This document shows positions 1 through 6,245 of a stretch of DNA of 9,203 bases, piece by piece. The DNA lies in the NCBI GenBank assembly GCA_021777285.1, contig JAJYDR010000097.1, forward strand, positions 1 through 9,203, given 5' to 3'. Position 1 is the first letter of the stretch, and the number at the start of each line of letters is the position of its first letter. Source of the DNA: Actinomycetes bacterium. GTDB taxonomy: Bacteria > Actinomycetota > Acidimicrobiia > Acidimicrobiales > RAAP-2. The position numbers and the translations under genes are program-made. The notes beneath the pieces were generated by a model, which was given only the letters and a program-made list of their open reading frames with translations, made no database searches and was not told the DNA's origin.

Positions 1-1
1 G

Positions 2-391
2 GGTGGTCGACTCAATGAGCTGCTGGTCTCGCTTGAACGGGACCTGTGGGTCCTCATGGCCGAGGTGGCGACGCTGCCCGAGAACCGCCACAAGCTTGTG
101 GCGGACAAGTCCATGGTGAGCGCCACCATGGTGACGCGACTGGAGACCACGATCGACGAGCTCTCGGCCGAGACCACGATGCCGAGTGAGTTCGTCGTCC
201 CGGGCGAGAACCAGATGTCCGCCGCCCTCGACGTCGCGCGGACCGTTGTGCGCCGAGCCGAGCGCACCGCCGTCGACTACCCCCTCGTCGAAAGCCACAT
301 TGTGGCGTACCTGAACCGCTTGAGCGACCTCGTGTGGACCATGGCCCGATGGGCCGAGGGGCCGAGTCATCGCACGGCACGGTCGCACTGA
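2..391 (+). CDS. Cob(I)alamin adenosyltransferase, PduO type (5' truncated by window edge)
   Basis: Transfers the 5'-deoxyadenosyl group of ATP to cob(I)alamin to make adenosylcobalamin, in the cytoplasm. The frame is open from base 2 and gives 129 residues ending at TGA 389-391. The family is usually about 180-200 residues, so roughly the first 60, including the N-terminal ATP-binding part, lie outside. An ATG at 56 exists, but the in-frame residues before it (GGRLNELLVSLERDLWVL) continue the helical fold, so it is not the real start. Diagnostic features are RLE..IDELSAE, then FVVPGENQMSAALDVARTVV followed by RRAER, and YLNRLSDLVWTMAR near the end. These are the hallmark C-terminal helices of PduO/MMAB enzymes. 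The gene lies 9 bases before pepA and probably shares its transcript. It likely supplies cofactor to the mutase encoded at 4375-5955. Identity is confident; the 5' end is unseen. Confidence 0.9.
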   Translation, partial: GGRLNELLVSLERDLWVLMAEVATLPENRHKLVADKSMVSATMVTRLETTIDELSAETTMPSEFVVPGENQMSAALDVARTVVRRAERTAVDYPLVESHIVAYLNRLSDLVWTMARWAEGPSHRTARSH

Positions 392-398
392 GGAGGAG
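391..398 (+). promoter_or_regulatory. Ribosome binding site of pepA
   Basis: AGGAGGAG overlaps the last base of the adenosyltransferase stop codon (TGA 389-391) and ends 2 bases before the pepA ATG at 401. The core AGGAGG (391-396) is 4 bases from the ATG. The match to the anti-Shine-Dalgarno sequence is near perfect. It fixes the start at 401 and suggests that pepA is translated from the same message as the upstream gene. Confidence 0.8.
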
Positions 399-400
399 CC

Positions 401-1888
401 ATGCCCCGTATCGTCCACGTCGTCGCCACCGCCGACGCCTTGAATCGCGCGACGGTCCTCGTGCCCGTGATCGTCCGCGACGGCGCGGCGTCCCTCGACG
501 CCGCGATCCCGACCACGATCGGTGGCGTCGAACTCGTCGAACACCTGGACGAGGCGTGGTGCCGCCGTCACGGTTTGACCAGCGTGGCGGGAACGAACGC
601 AGTCGTGCGCACGTTCGAGGGACCAACGCTCGTGCTGGTGTCGGTGGGCGCGGGTGACGCCGAGGGCTACCGGTCGGGTGCGGCGGCTGGGGTGCGCCTC
701 GCGGGCCAGGACGCCATCGGCTTCCTGCTGGCAGTCGGTGAATCGCCCGATGCCGGCCCGGCCGCCCAGGCCGTGGCCGAAGGAGCGGTCCTCGCGTCCT
801 TTGACTACAAAGACGAAACGGATCGACCGTTCGACCTGGCCGTGCTCGCGACGCCACTGCCCTCAGTCGCTACGCACGACGCCGTCGTCGAGGGGGCGCG
901 TCGTGGGTCGCTCATCGCCGACGCGGTCAATTGGGCGAGGCGGCTGATCAACACGCCGGCCGGTGACCTGCCACCACGTGAGCTCGCGAGTCGCGTGATC
1001 GAACGGCTCGAACGTCGTCCTCGGGTCACCGTCGAGGCCTGGACCGAGTCGCGTATCCGCGCCGAACGGCTCGGCGGCCTGCTCGGGGTCGGTCAAGGCT
1101 CGGCCCAGCCGACGAGGCTCGTCTTCGCCTCCTACGACCCAGAACCCGGCGCTGCGCTCACCCACGTCGCGCTCGTGGGTAAGGGTGTCACGTTCGACTC
1201 CGGCGGTCTCTCACTCAAGCCCGCCGAGTCCATGATGGGGCAAAAGACCGACATGTCCGGCGCCGCCATCGTCCTGGCAGCACTCGACGTGCTGAGCGAA
1301 CTAGGGATCCGCGTGCGCGTCACGGCTATCGCCCCCATGACCGAGAACCTCACAGGGGACAAGGCGGTCAAGCCCGGCGACGTCCTCGCGATTCGAAATG
1401 GTCTCACCGTCGAGGTGCTCAACACCGACGCCGAGGGTCGACTGATCCTCGCCGACGCGCTCAGTCTCGCGGCCGAGGCTCAACCCGATGTCATCGTCGA
1501 TATCGCGACACTGACCGGCGCTCAACGAGTCGCCCTCGGCGACGAGGTTGCCGCAGTGTACGCCACGAGTGACGACCTCGCCGCCGCGGTGATGGCGTCG
1601 GGTGCGCGCAGCGGCGAACAGGTGTGGCGCATGCCACTCACCGAGTCCTACGCCGCGCAACTGGAGTCGGACGTGGCCGATCTCAAGAACATCGGCAAGA
1701 CCGGCGTCGCCGGATCGGTGGTCGCGGCGCTGTTCCTTCGGCGCTTCACGGCCGGGCGGCCGTGGGTCCACTTCGACATCGCCGGACCCGGCCGCTCCGA
1801 TGCCGTGCGCGGCTACGTCAACAAGGGCGGTACGGCCTTCGGCCTGCGCACGATCGTCGACTTGGTCACGGGGCTCGCTCGGGACTGA
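401..1888 (+). CDS. pepA: Leucyl aminopeptidase, M17 family
   Basis: A cytosolic two-metal aminopeptidase that removes N-terminal residues from peptides in protein and glutathione-type turnover; family members are hexamers. At 495 residues it has the usual family length. The N-terminal macro-like domain covers about residues 1-165 and the catalytic domain about 175-490. The M17 signature NTDAEGRL is at residues 341-348. Metal ligands are visible as K261, D266, D284, D343 and E345, and catalytic residues as K273 and R347. Spacing matches E. coli PepA with a constant offset of 9. The start is ATG 401 behind a strong ribosome binding site. The stop lies inside the 3' end of the convergent nitroreductase gene, a 23-base tail-to-tail overlap (1866-1888). 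Nothing in the sequence suggests the DNA-binding role known for E. coli PepA. Confidence 0.97.
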   Translation: MPRIVHVVATADALNRATVLVPVIVRDGAASLDAAIPTTIGGVELVEHLDEAWCRRHGLTSVAGTNAVVRTFEGPTLVLVSVGAGDAEGYRSGAAAGVRLAGQDAIGFLLAVGESPDAGPAAQAVAEGAVLASFDYKDETDRPFDLAVLATPLPSVATHDAVVEGARRGSLIADAVNWARRLINTPAGDLPPRELASRVIERLERRPRVTVEAWTESRIRAERLGGLLGVGQGSAQPTRLVFASYDPEPGAALTHVALVGKGVTFDSGGLSLKPAESMMGQKTDMSGAAIVLAALDVLSELGIRVRVTAIAPMTENLTGDKAVKPGDVLAIRNGLTVEVLNTDAEGRLILADALSLAAEAQPDVIVDIATLTGAQRVALGDEVAAVYATSDDLAAAVMASGARSGEQVWRMPLTESYAAQLESDVADLKNIGKTGVAGSVVAALFLRRFTAGRPWVHFDIAGPGRSDAVRGYVNKGGTAFGLRTIVDLVTGLARD

Positions 1889-2480
1889 CCTCGACACGAC
1901 GGACGCGCGCGCCGCGCGCGGGGACGGTCCGGTCAAGGGACCGCGAACGGTGGTCGTGGCCGTCGGGCCGGCCGATCAGTACCGACGCGAATAACGACTC
2001 CTCGGGCGCCCCGACCCAGTCGAGGACTTCGGCGTCGCGCCGGAAGTTGCCCCAGATCGTCGCCGACCACCCGCCCTCTTCGAGTAGGAGCAGTAGGGCC
2101 ATCGTGGCCATCGCGGCGTCGGTGTGCCAGTACGGGATCGGCCACGCCGCCATCGCTGACAGTCCCGAGGATCGCTTGTCGGCCTCGCCGTATCGCTCGA
2201 GGTAGTCCTGCGGCCGTGAGGTGACCAGCACGACGGCACCGGCGCGCGCGAGGCCGGGCGCGCGCGGCGAGGCTCGGCGCCACTGCGGGTCGGTCGCTCG
2301 TTCGAAGTACGCGCCCACCAGGTGCGCGCCGATCGTGTGCATGCGCACGCCCGCGCTGTTTCCCGCGGTCGGCGTCCACAACGCGGTGGCGCAGGTCTCG
2401 TCGAGCCACTGGGGGTCGACGGGCGTCGCGTCAAAGGAGCGGACCATCCTTCGTTGAGCGAGGAGTGTCGCGAGGTCCAT
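1866..2480 (-). CDS. Nitroreductase-family flavoprotein
   Basis: Probably an FMN-dependent NAD(P)H oxidoreductase; the substrate cannot be told from sequence. From ATG 2480 the protein is 204 residues, normal for the family. The frame is open further upstream to 2591, but those 37 residues are low-complexity and cross the promoter region of the divergent gene, whereas MDLATLLAQRRMVRSF is the typical family start. The family pattern is seen as QRRMVRSF (residues 9-16), with basic residues that contact FMN phosphate, then WTPTAGNSAGV (35-45) in the isoalloxazine pocket. The later LLLLLEEGGWSATIWGNFRR segment and a closing ASVLIGRPDG are also typical. The last about 25 residues are Arg-rich and may be an unstructured tail. 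The gene is convergent with pepA and divergent from the rhodanese-ThiF gene, and appears monocistronic. No Shine-Dalgarno sequence precedes the ATG. Confidence 0.88.
   Translation of the reverse strand: MDLATLLAQRRMVRSFDATPVDPQWLDETCATALWTPTAGNSAGVRMHTIGAHLVGAYFERATDPQWRRASPRAPGLARAGAVVLVTSRPQDYLERYGEADKRSSGLSAMAAWPIPYWHTDAAMATMALLLLLEEGGWSATIWGNFRRDAEVLDWVGAPEESLFASVLIGRPDGHDHRSRSLDRTVPARGARVRRVEVSPERAP
1925..1943. terminator. Possible weak hairpin downstream of pepA
   Basis: CGGTCC (1925-1930) and GGACCG (1938-1943) form a 6-bp stem with a 7-base loop, 37 bases past the pepA stop. No T-run follows. It lies inside the coding region of the nitroreductase gene, so it may simply be coding sequence. 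Termination of pepA here is a guess. Confidence 0.2.
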
Positions 2481-2487
2481 GGTCGGA

Positions 2488-2493
2488 GGTCTA
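2488..2493 (-). promoter_or_regulatory. Candidate -10 element for a leaderless nitroreductase mRNA
   Basis: Read on the minus strand this is TAGACC, with 7 bases between it and the ATG at 2480. That spacing would place transcription start on the A of the ATG. There is no ribosome binding site upstream of this ATG, which agrees with a leaderless message, a common arrangement in actinobacteria. The sixth base is C instead of the preferred T and no clear -35 is visible, so the call is tentative. Confidence 0.3.
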
Positions 2494-2527
2494 GCACGCG
2501 CGGTGCCAGGAATCTCGACCGGGCCGG

Positions 2528-2533
2528 TAGGAT
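2528..2533 (+). promoter_or_regulatory. Candidate -10 element for the rhodanese-ThiF gene
   Basis: TAGGAT fits the actinobacterial TANNNT -10 consensus and lies about 23 bases before the TTG start at 2557. It would give a short leader that still includes the ribosome binding site at 2544-2550. The -35 region is not convincing (GTGCCA at 2503-2508 is the nearest match, with a long spacer). Confidence 0.4.
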
Positions 2534-2543
2534 TTTGCCAAAC

Positions 2544-2550
2544 GAAGGAG
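2544..2550 (+). promoter_or_regulatory. Ribosome binding site that selects a TTG start
   Basis: GAAGGAG ends 6 bases before TTG 2557-2559. It decides the start of the rhodanese-ThiF protein. The in-frame ATG at 2479 has no such site, would overlap the start of the divergent nitroreductase, and would add 26 residues that do not look like family sequence. Confidence 0.7.
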
Positions 2551-2556
2551 CGACCC

Positions 2557-3726
2557 TTGCCAACACCACGCGAGTTACTCAACGCGGCCAAGCAGGCGAT
2601 TCGTGAGGTTGAACCGAGCGACGTCGCGGCTCGACTGGACTACTACCGAATCCTCGACGTGCGCGAGCCCGACGAACACGAGCAGGGGGCCGTGCCCGGT
2701 GCGGTGCACATTCCGCGCGGGAACCTCGAGTTCTCCGTCGAGTCACGCCTGACTGACAAGCACGCGCCTATCGCCGTGTACTGCGCCGGCGGCGTCCGTT
2801 CGGCGTTCGCGGCCAAGACCCTCCAGGACCTCGGCTACACCGACGTCGTGTCGGTGATCGGTGGATTCAACAAGTGGAAGGACGAGGGCCTCACCTGGAC
2901 GACCCCGCGCACACTCAACCCCGATCAGCGCAACCGCTACCAGCGCCACCTCTTGCTACCCGAAGTCGGTGACGAGGGTCAGTTGCGTCTCCTCGACTCC
3001 AAGGTGCTTTTGCTCGGCGCCGGCGGTCTGGGATCGCCGGCGGCGCTCTACCTCGCGGCCGCGGGTGTGGGCACCATCGGCATCATCGACATGGACGTCG
3101 TGGACGCGTCCAACCTGCAGCGACAGGTGCTGCACAACATGGACCGCATCGGTATGCGCAAGGTCGACAGCGCCAAGCAGACGCTCACCGCGATCAACCC
3201 CGACTTAAATGTGAAGACTTACGACGTGCGCCTGGGCGCGGACAACGTGCTCGACATCATCGACGGGTACGACGTCATCGTCGACGGGACCGACAACTTC
3301 CCCACGCGCTACCTCGTCAACGACGCGGCGCTGGTGAAGGGAATCCCGGTGGTGCACGGCTCGATCTTCCGCTTCGAGGGTCAGGTCACGATCTTCCACC
3401 CCTACGTCGGCCCCTGCTATCGCTGCATGATCCCCGAGCCGCCGCCAGCCGAACTCGCCCCGAGCTGTGCGGAGGCGGGCGTGCTCGGCGTGCTGCCCGG
3501 CATCATCGGCTCGATCCAAGCGATCGAGACGATCAAGCTGCTGCTCGAACTCGGTGAGCCCCTGGTCGGCCGGTTGCTCACCTATGACTCGATGGACGAG
3601 AGTTTCCGAACGTTCAAGGTGCGTCGTGATCCCTCGTGCCCGGCGTGCGGCGAGGACGCGGGTCCGATCATCATCGCCGAGTACGACGACCTCTGCATGC
3701 CTCACGTTGCGGTCGGCGCCGTTTAG
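2557..3726 (+). CDS. moeZ: Rhodanese-ThiF/MoeB fusion: sulfur-carrier-protein adenylyltransferase/sulfurtransferase
   Basis: Adenylates the C-terminal Gly-Gly of a ubiquitin-like sulfur carrier (MoaD, ThiS or CysO type) and passes it sulfur from a rhodanese persulfide, for molybdopterin, thiamine or cysteine synthesis. With the TTG start it has 389 residues. The N-terminal rhodanese domain (about 10-110) carries DVREPDEHEQGAVPGAVHIP and active-site loop C76-A-G-G-V-R81. The ThiF/MoeB domain follows (about 125-385): nucleotide loop GAGGLGSP (154-161), NLQRQ, catalytic Asp in DGTDNF (D246), and the C304 region SCAEAGVLGVLPG. Four zinc-site cysteines are present: C287/C290 and C361/C364. The domain order is the reverse of mycobacterial MoeZ, which has ThiF first and rhodanese last. 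No carrier gene is nearby, so the partner is unknown; a MoeB label with a rhodanese extension would be equally fair. The gene is divergent from the nitroreductase and convergent with the RDD gene. Confidence 0.93.
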   Translation: MPTPRELLNAAKQAIREVEPSDVAARLDYYRILDVREPDEHEQGAVPGAVHIPRGNLEFSVESRLTDKHAPIAVYCAGGVRSAFAAKTLQDLGYTDVVSVIGGFNKWKDEGLTWTTPRTLNPDQRNRYQRHLLLPEVGDEGQLRLLDSKVLLLGAGGLGSPAALYLAAAGVGTIGIIDMDVVDASNLQRQVLHNMDRIGMRKVDSAKQTLTAINPDLNVKTYDVRLGADNVLDIIDGYDVIVDGTDNFPTRYLVNDAALVKGIPVVHGSIFRFEGQVTIFHPYVGPCYRCMIPEPPPAELAPSCAEAGVLGVLPGIIGSIQAIETIKLLLELGEPLVGRLLTYDSMDESFRTFKVRRDPSCPACGEDAGPIIIAEYDDLCMPHVAVGAV

Positions 3727-3737
3727 ACGAGACCGTG

Positions 3738-3759
3738 GGCGACGGCAGCGGCCGTCGCC
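3738..3759. terminator. Hairpin between convergent genes, likely bidirectional terminator
   Basis: GGCGACGGC (3738-3746) and GCCGTCGCC (3751-3759) pair perfectly over 9 bp around a 4-base AGCG loop. The hairpin starts 11 bases past the moeZ stop and its other side is 2 bases from the RDD stop codon at 3762-3764. It fills most of the 35-base gap between the convergent genes. No T-run follows on either strand, so it would be a GC-rich stem without a U-tract, as often seen in actinobacteria. Confidence 0.7.
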
Positions 3760-3761
3760 GA

Positions 3762-4334
3762 TCAGAGGTACTGTCTCACGACGAGGGTTCCTGCGACCCG
3801 GTCGTGCAACGTCTGCTTGAGGGGATTCGCAAGCGGGAAGAGCACGTCCACGACGGCAATCATCATCGCGATGGAGGACGTGATCGGATTGTTGAGCAAC
3901 GTGATCACGCTGTAGGCGGCGACGAACCCCCACCGCCACAGGGCTTGCCGACGGGTGATGATCCCCCCAGTGGCGAGGTCGCACACCCTGGTCGCGACGA
4001 TCCGATTGCCGAACGTCTGGCCTCGGGGCGAGACGAGCATGGTGACCAGGTAGACGCCCTGGACCGCGAAGCCGGCGAGCACGCCGATGAGCGAGCCCGC
4101 CACCATGCTGACCAACCAGAGCACCACGGTCGTGGGGACCAACATGATCAGGTTGTCGGTGACGGTCGCCCCGACACGTCGCCACCAGCCGCCGAGCTCA
4201 CCGTGCGGACGCGCCACCCGTACGGGATCGGTGATCGCCGATCCGCAGACCGGACAGAACGGTCCGTTCGATTCGCTTCCACAATTGGGGCAGTACACCC
4301 GTCCATTCTGGTCGATGGCCGATGGCCGCGTCAT
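3762..4334 (-). CDS. RDD-family membrane protein with N-terminal zinc ribbon
   Basis: An integral membrane protein of 190 residues whose role is not known; RDD proteins have been proposed to act in transport or ion homeostasis. The N-terminus has a double-CxxC zinc ribbon (C15, C18, C27, C30; CPNCG and CPVCG), a fusion often seen in actinobacterial RDD proteins. The RDD domain starts at [15 protein letters not shown] (48-62), with R52/R53 and D60 giving the name-giving Arg and Asp. Hydrophobic segments lie at about 61-80, 82-101 and 135-165, separated by the conserved [10 protein letters not shown] loop (104-113). The family-typical [14 protein letters not shown] is near the C-terminus. ATG 4334 is the only sensible start before the zinc ribbon; no clear ribosome binding site precedes it. 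The gene is convergent with moeZ and divergent from the mutase, which starts 40 bases away. Confidence 0.88.
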   Translation of the reverse strand: MTRPSAIDQNGRVYCPNCGSESNGPFCPVCGSAITDPVRVARPHGELGGWWRRVGATVTDNLIMLVPTTVVLWLVSMVAGSLIGVLAGFAVQGVYLVTMLVSPRGQTFGNRIVATRVCDLATGGIITRRQALWRWGFVAAYSVITLLNNPITSSIAMMIAVVDVLFPLANPLKQTLHDRVAGTLVVRQYL

Positions 4335-4361
4335 CGATTCAGACCCGCGAAACCCACCGTC

Positions 4362-4368
4362 TATTCTA
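4362..4368. promoter_or_regulatory. Overlapping divergent -10 elements (bidirectional promoter), leaderless start for the mutase
   Basis: The 7-mer TATTCTA reads as -10 element TATTCT (4362-4367) on the plus strand and TAGAAT (4368 down to 4363) on the minus strand. Both fit TANNNT. On the plus strand 7 bases separate it from GTG 4375, so transcription would begin at the start codon and the mutase mRNA would be leaderless; there is no ribosome binding site. TTCAGA at 4338-4343 with an 18-base spacer could be the plus-strand -35. The minus-strand message would have a leader of about 20 bases before the RDD ATG at 4334, and I see no clear -35 for it. Confidence 0.55.
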
Positions 4369-4374
4369 CGAATC

Positions 4375-5955
4375 GTGAGCGATGACCTTCGAGTGACCGA
4401 TTCTGGGATTGAAGTACGGCCCGTGTACGGGGCATCCGACGTGACGGGCTTCGACCCGGCGAGCGAACTGGGCGAGCCGGGCGACTTCCCCTACACCCGT
4501 GGGGTCCACCCGACGATGTACCGCGGCCGGCTGTGGACGATGCGACAGTACGCCGGCTTCGGCACGGCCGAGGCCACCAACGAGCGCTTCAAATTCCTCC
4601 TCGGCGCGGGGCAGACGGGCCTGTCGTGCGCCTTCGACCTGCCTACGCAGATGGGCTTTGACGCCGATCACGTACGCGCCGAAGGCGAGGTCGGCAAGGT
4701 GGGCGTGGCGATCTCCTCACTCGAGGACATGCGCCTGCTCTTGGCGGACCTACCCCTCGACAAGGTCACCACGTCGATGACGATTAACTCGACGGCCTCA
4801 ACGCTCCTGCTGCTCTACCAGCTGGTGGGCGAGGAGCAGGGGGTGCGCGGCGACCAGTTGCGCGGCACGATCCAGAACGACATCTTAAAGGAGTACGTCG
4901 CGCGCGGCACGTACATCTACCCCCCTCGACCATCGATGCGCCTGATCGTCGACACGTTCGCCTACTGTGCGCGCGAGATGCCCAACTGGAACACGATCTC
5001 GATCTCGGGCTACCACATCCGCGAGGCCGGTTCCACCGCCGTCCAGGAGGTGGCGTTCACCCTCGCCAACGGGATCGCCTACGTCGAGGCCGCCCTCGCG
5101 GCGGGCCTCGAACTCGACGACTTCGCACCGAGACTGAGCTTCTTCTTCAACGCCCACAACAACCTCTTCGAGGAGGTCGCCAAGTACCGCGCGGCCCGTC
5201 GGATCTGGTCCTCGGTCATGCGCGACCGCTTCGGCGCCCGTGACTCGAAGTCGCTGATGCTGCGCTTCCACACCCAGACGGGGGGTTCGACCCTCACCGC
5301 GCAACAGCCCGAGAACAACATCGTGCGCGTGACCCTCCAGGCGCTCGCCGCCGCGCTGGGCGGCACCCAGAGCCTGCACACCAACGGGTTCGACGAGGCG
5401 CTCGGGCTCCCGACCGAGCGCGCGGCGAAGCTCGCCCTGCGCACCCAGCAGATCGTCGGCTACGAGTCGGGTATCGCCGACACCGTCGACCCGCTCGCCG
5501 GATCGTACTTCGTCGAGTCGATGACCAACGAGGTGGAGCGGCTCGCGCGCCAGTACATCGCGACCATCGATGAGATGGGTGGCGCGGTGGCCGCCATCGA
5601 GGCGCGCTACATGCAAGAGGAGATCGAGGCCGCCGCCTACGACTTCGCCCGGCGGGTCGATCGCGGCGAGAAGGTTGTGGTGGGGGTCAACCGCTTCGCC
5701 GACCACGACGAGACCGCCAATGACGTGTTCCCCGTCGACGAGGCTCAGCAGCGCAGCCAGGTGGAGCGGGTCGAGCGCGTGAAGCGCGACCGCGACGCCG
5801 ACGCCATTCGCGTCGCGCTCGAGGACCTCGAGCGAGCCGCGAGCGGATCGAGCAACGTCCTGTACCCGATGAAGACTGCGTTGGCGGCGATGGCGACGCT
5901 CGGTGAGGTGGCCGATACCCTGCGCGGCGTCTTTGGCGTCTATCAGCCGAACTAG
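4375..5955 (+). CDS. Methylmalonyl-CoA mutase large (catalytic) subunit, without B12-binding domain
   Basis: Catalyses the radical isomerisation of (R)-methylmalonyl-CoA to succinyl-CoA with adenosylcobalamin. From GTG 4375 it has 526 residues: the substrate-binding TIM barrel and family C-terminal helix ([15 protein letters not shown]), but no DxHxxG cobalamin-binding domain. It must work with a separate small subunit, which is not in the window. Aligning to the P. shermanii enzyme with a constant offset of 30, the key residues are Y59 (Tyr89, in [13 protein letters not shown]), R177 (Arg207, in [10 protein letters not shown]), Y213 and H214 (Tyr243/His244, in SISGYH). The Tyr/Arg pair is that of true methylmalonyl-CoA mutases; isobutyryl- and 2-hydroxyisobutyryl-CoA mutases have Phe or Ile with Gln. 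GTG 4375 was chosen because a -10 element sits 7 bases upstream and a farther start (4087) would run antisense through the RDD gene. The stop overlaps that of the convergent ABM gene. Confidence 0.93.
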   Translation: MSDDLRVTDSGIEVRPVYGASDVTGFDPASELGEPGDFPYTRGVHPTMYRGRLWTMRQYAGFGTAEATNERFKFLLGAGQTGLSCAFDLPTQMGFDADHVRAEGEVGKVGVAISSLEDMRLLLADLPLDKVTTSMTINSTASTLLLLYQLVGEEQGVRGDQLRGTIQNDILKEYVARGTYIYPPRPSMRLIVDTFAYCAREMPNWNTISISGYHIREAGSTAVQEVAFTLANGIAYVEAALAAGLELDDFAPRLSFFFNAHNNLFEEVAKYRAARRIWSSVMRDRFGARDSKSLMLRFHTQTGGSTLTAQQPENNIVRVTLQALAAALGGTQSLHTNGFDEALGLPTERAAKLALRTQQIVGYESGIADTVDPLAGSYFVESMTNEVERLARQYIATIDEMGGAVAAIEARYMQEEIEAAAYDFARRVDRGEKVVVGVNRFADHDETANDVFPVDEAQQRSQVERVERVKRDRDADAIRVALEDLERAASGSSNVLYPMKTALAAMATLGEVADTLRGVFGVYQPN

Positions 5956-5963
5956 CGGCTGAT
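5942..5963. terminator. Perfect hairpin spanning two convergent stop codons
   Basis: ATCAGCCG (5942-5949) and CGGCTGAT (5956-5963) form a perfect 8-bp stem around the 6-base loop AACTAG. The CTAG in the loop (5952-5955) contains the TAG stops of both the mutase (plus) and the ABM gene (minus). The stem is built from the last codons of both proteins. No T-run follows on either strand. A shared bidirectional terminator is the simplest reading. Confidence 0.6.
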
Positions 5964-6245
5964 CGGTTCGTGGAAGTGCGTGACCTCGGGCGTCGTCACG
6001 TAGAACGGGTGCGTCGCGGCGCGCCACTGCTCGAAGGCGCTGGACGCGCGAAAGCGTAGGTGGGCGTCGACCGAGGTCCAGCGCACGGTCAGTAGGTAGG
6101 TCGACGGGTCCTCGTGCTGACGTCGAAGCTCGGCGCCGTGACAGTCGGGCGCTGACTCGATGATCGAAAAGGCCTGGCGCATCGCGGCCTCGAAAGCCTC
6201 GGCGCGGTCAGGGTCGACGTGGACGATGGCGTGTTCGTTGATCAT
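5952..6245 (-). CDS. Small ABM-domain protein (putative antibiotic biosynthesis monooxygenase fold)
   Basis: A 97-residue single-domain protein of the dimeric alpha/beta ferredoxin-like ABM fold. The class includes cofactor-independent quinol monooxygenases, haem-degrading enzymes and many uncharacterised members, so no substrate is assigned. The N-terminal strand INEHAIVHV, a helix with [20 protein letters not shown], the strand TYLLTVRW and the closing segment [18 protein letters not shown] with PEVTHFHEP match the common pattern FR.S..Y..WR...HPFY..P.V.H of this family. ATG 6245 overlaps the upstream hydrolase stop as ATGA (6242-6245), so translation is probably coupled. The frame remains open upstream to 6638, but that extra part is an Arg-rich shadow of the hydrolase gene and is not used. 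It is the last gene of the carboxylase-hydrolase operon. Confidence 0.82.
   Translation of the reverse strand: MINEHAIVHVDPDRAEAFEAAMRQAFSIIESAPDCHGAELRRQHEDPSTYLLTVRWTSVDAHLRFRASSAFEQWRAATHPFYVTTPEVTHFHEPISR

Noticed and set aside
54..857. Long open frame on the minus strand (267 residues) opposite the adenosyltransferase and pepA
   Set aside because: It is extremely rich in Arg, Pro and Gly, has no family motifs, and is antisense to two well-recognised genes; it is a typical high-GC shadow frame.
1904..1920. Alternating CG-rich tract (GCGCGCGCCGCGCGCG-like)
   Set aside because: It looks like a Z-DNA or hairpin element but encodes an Ala/Arg-rich stretch (ARGAR) near the nitroreductase C-terminus; it is too short and too expected at this GC content to claim a function.
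4087..4374. Upstream extension of the mutase reading frame to an ATG at 4087
   Set aside because: The extra 96 residues are antisense to the N-terminal half of the RDD gene and look unlike mutase N-termini; the -10 element at 4362-4367 points to GTG 4375.
4885..6027. 380-residue open frame on the minus strand opposite the mutase
   Set aside because: It consists of repetitive LxHxVDD/ARG-type composition antisense to strongly conserved mutase coding sequence, with no recognisable domain or ribosome binding site.
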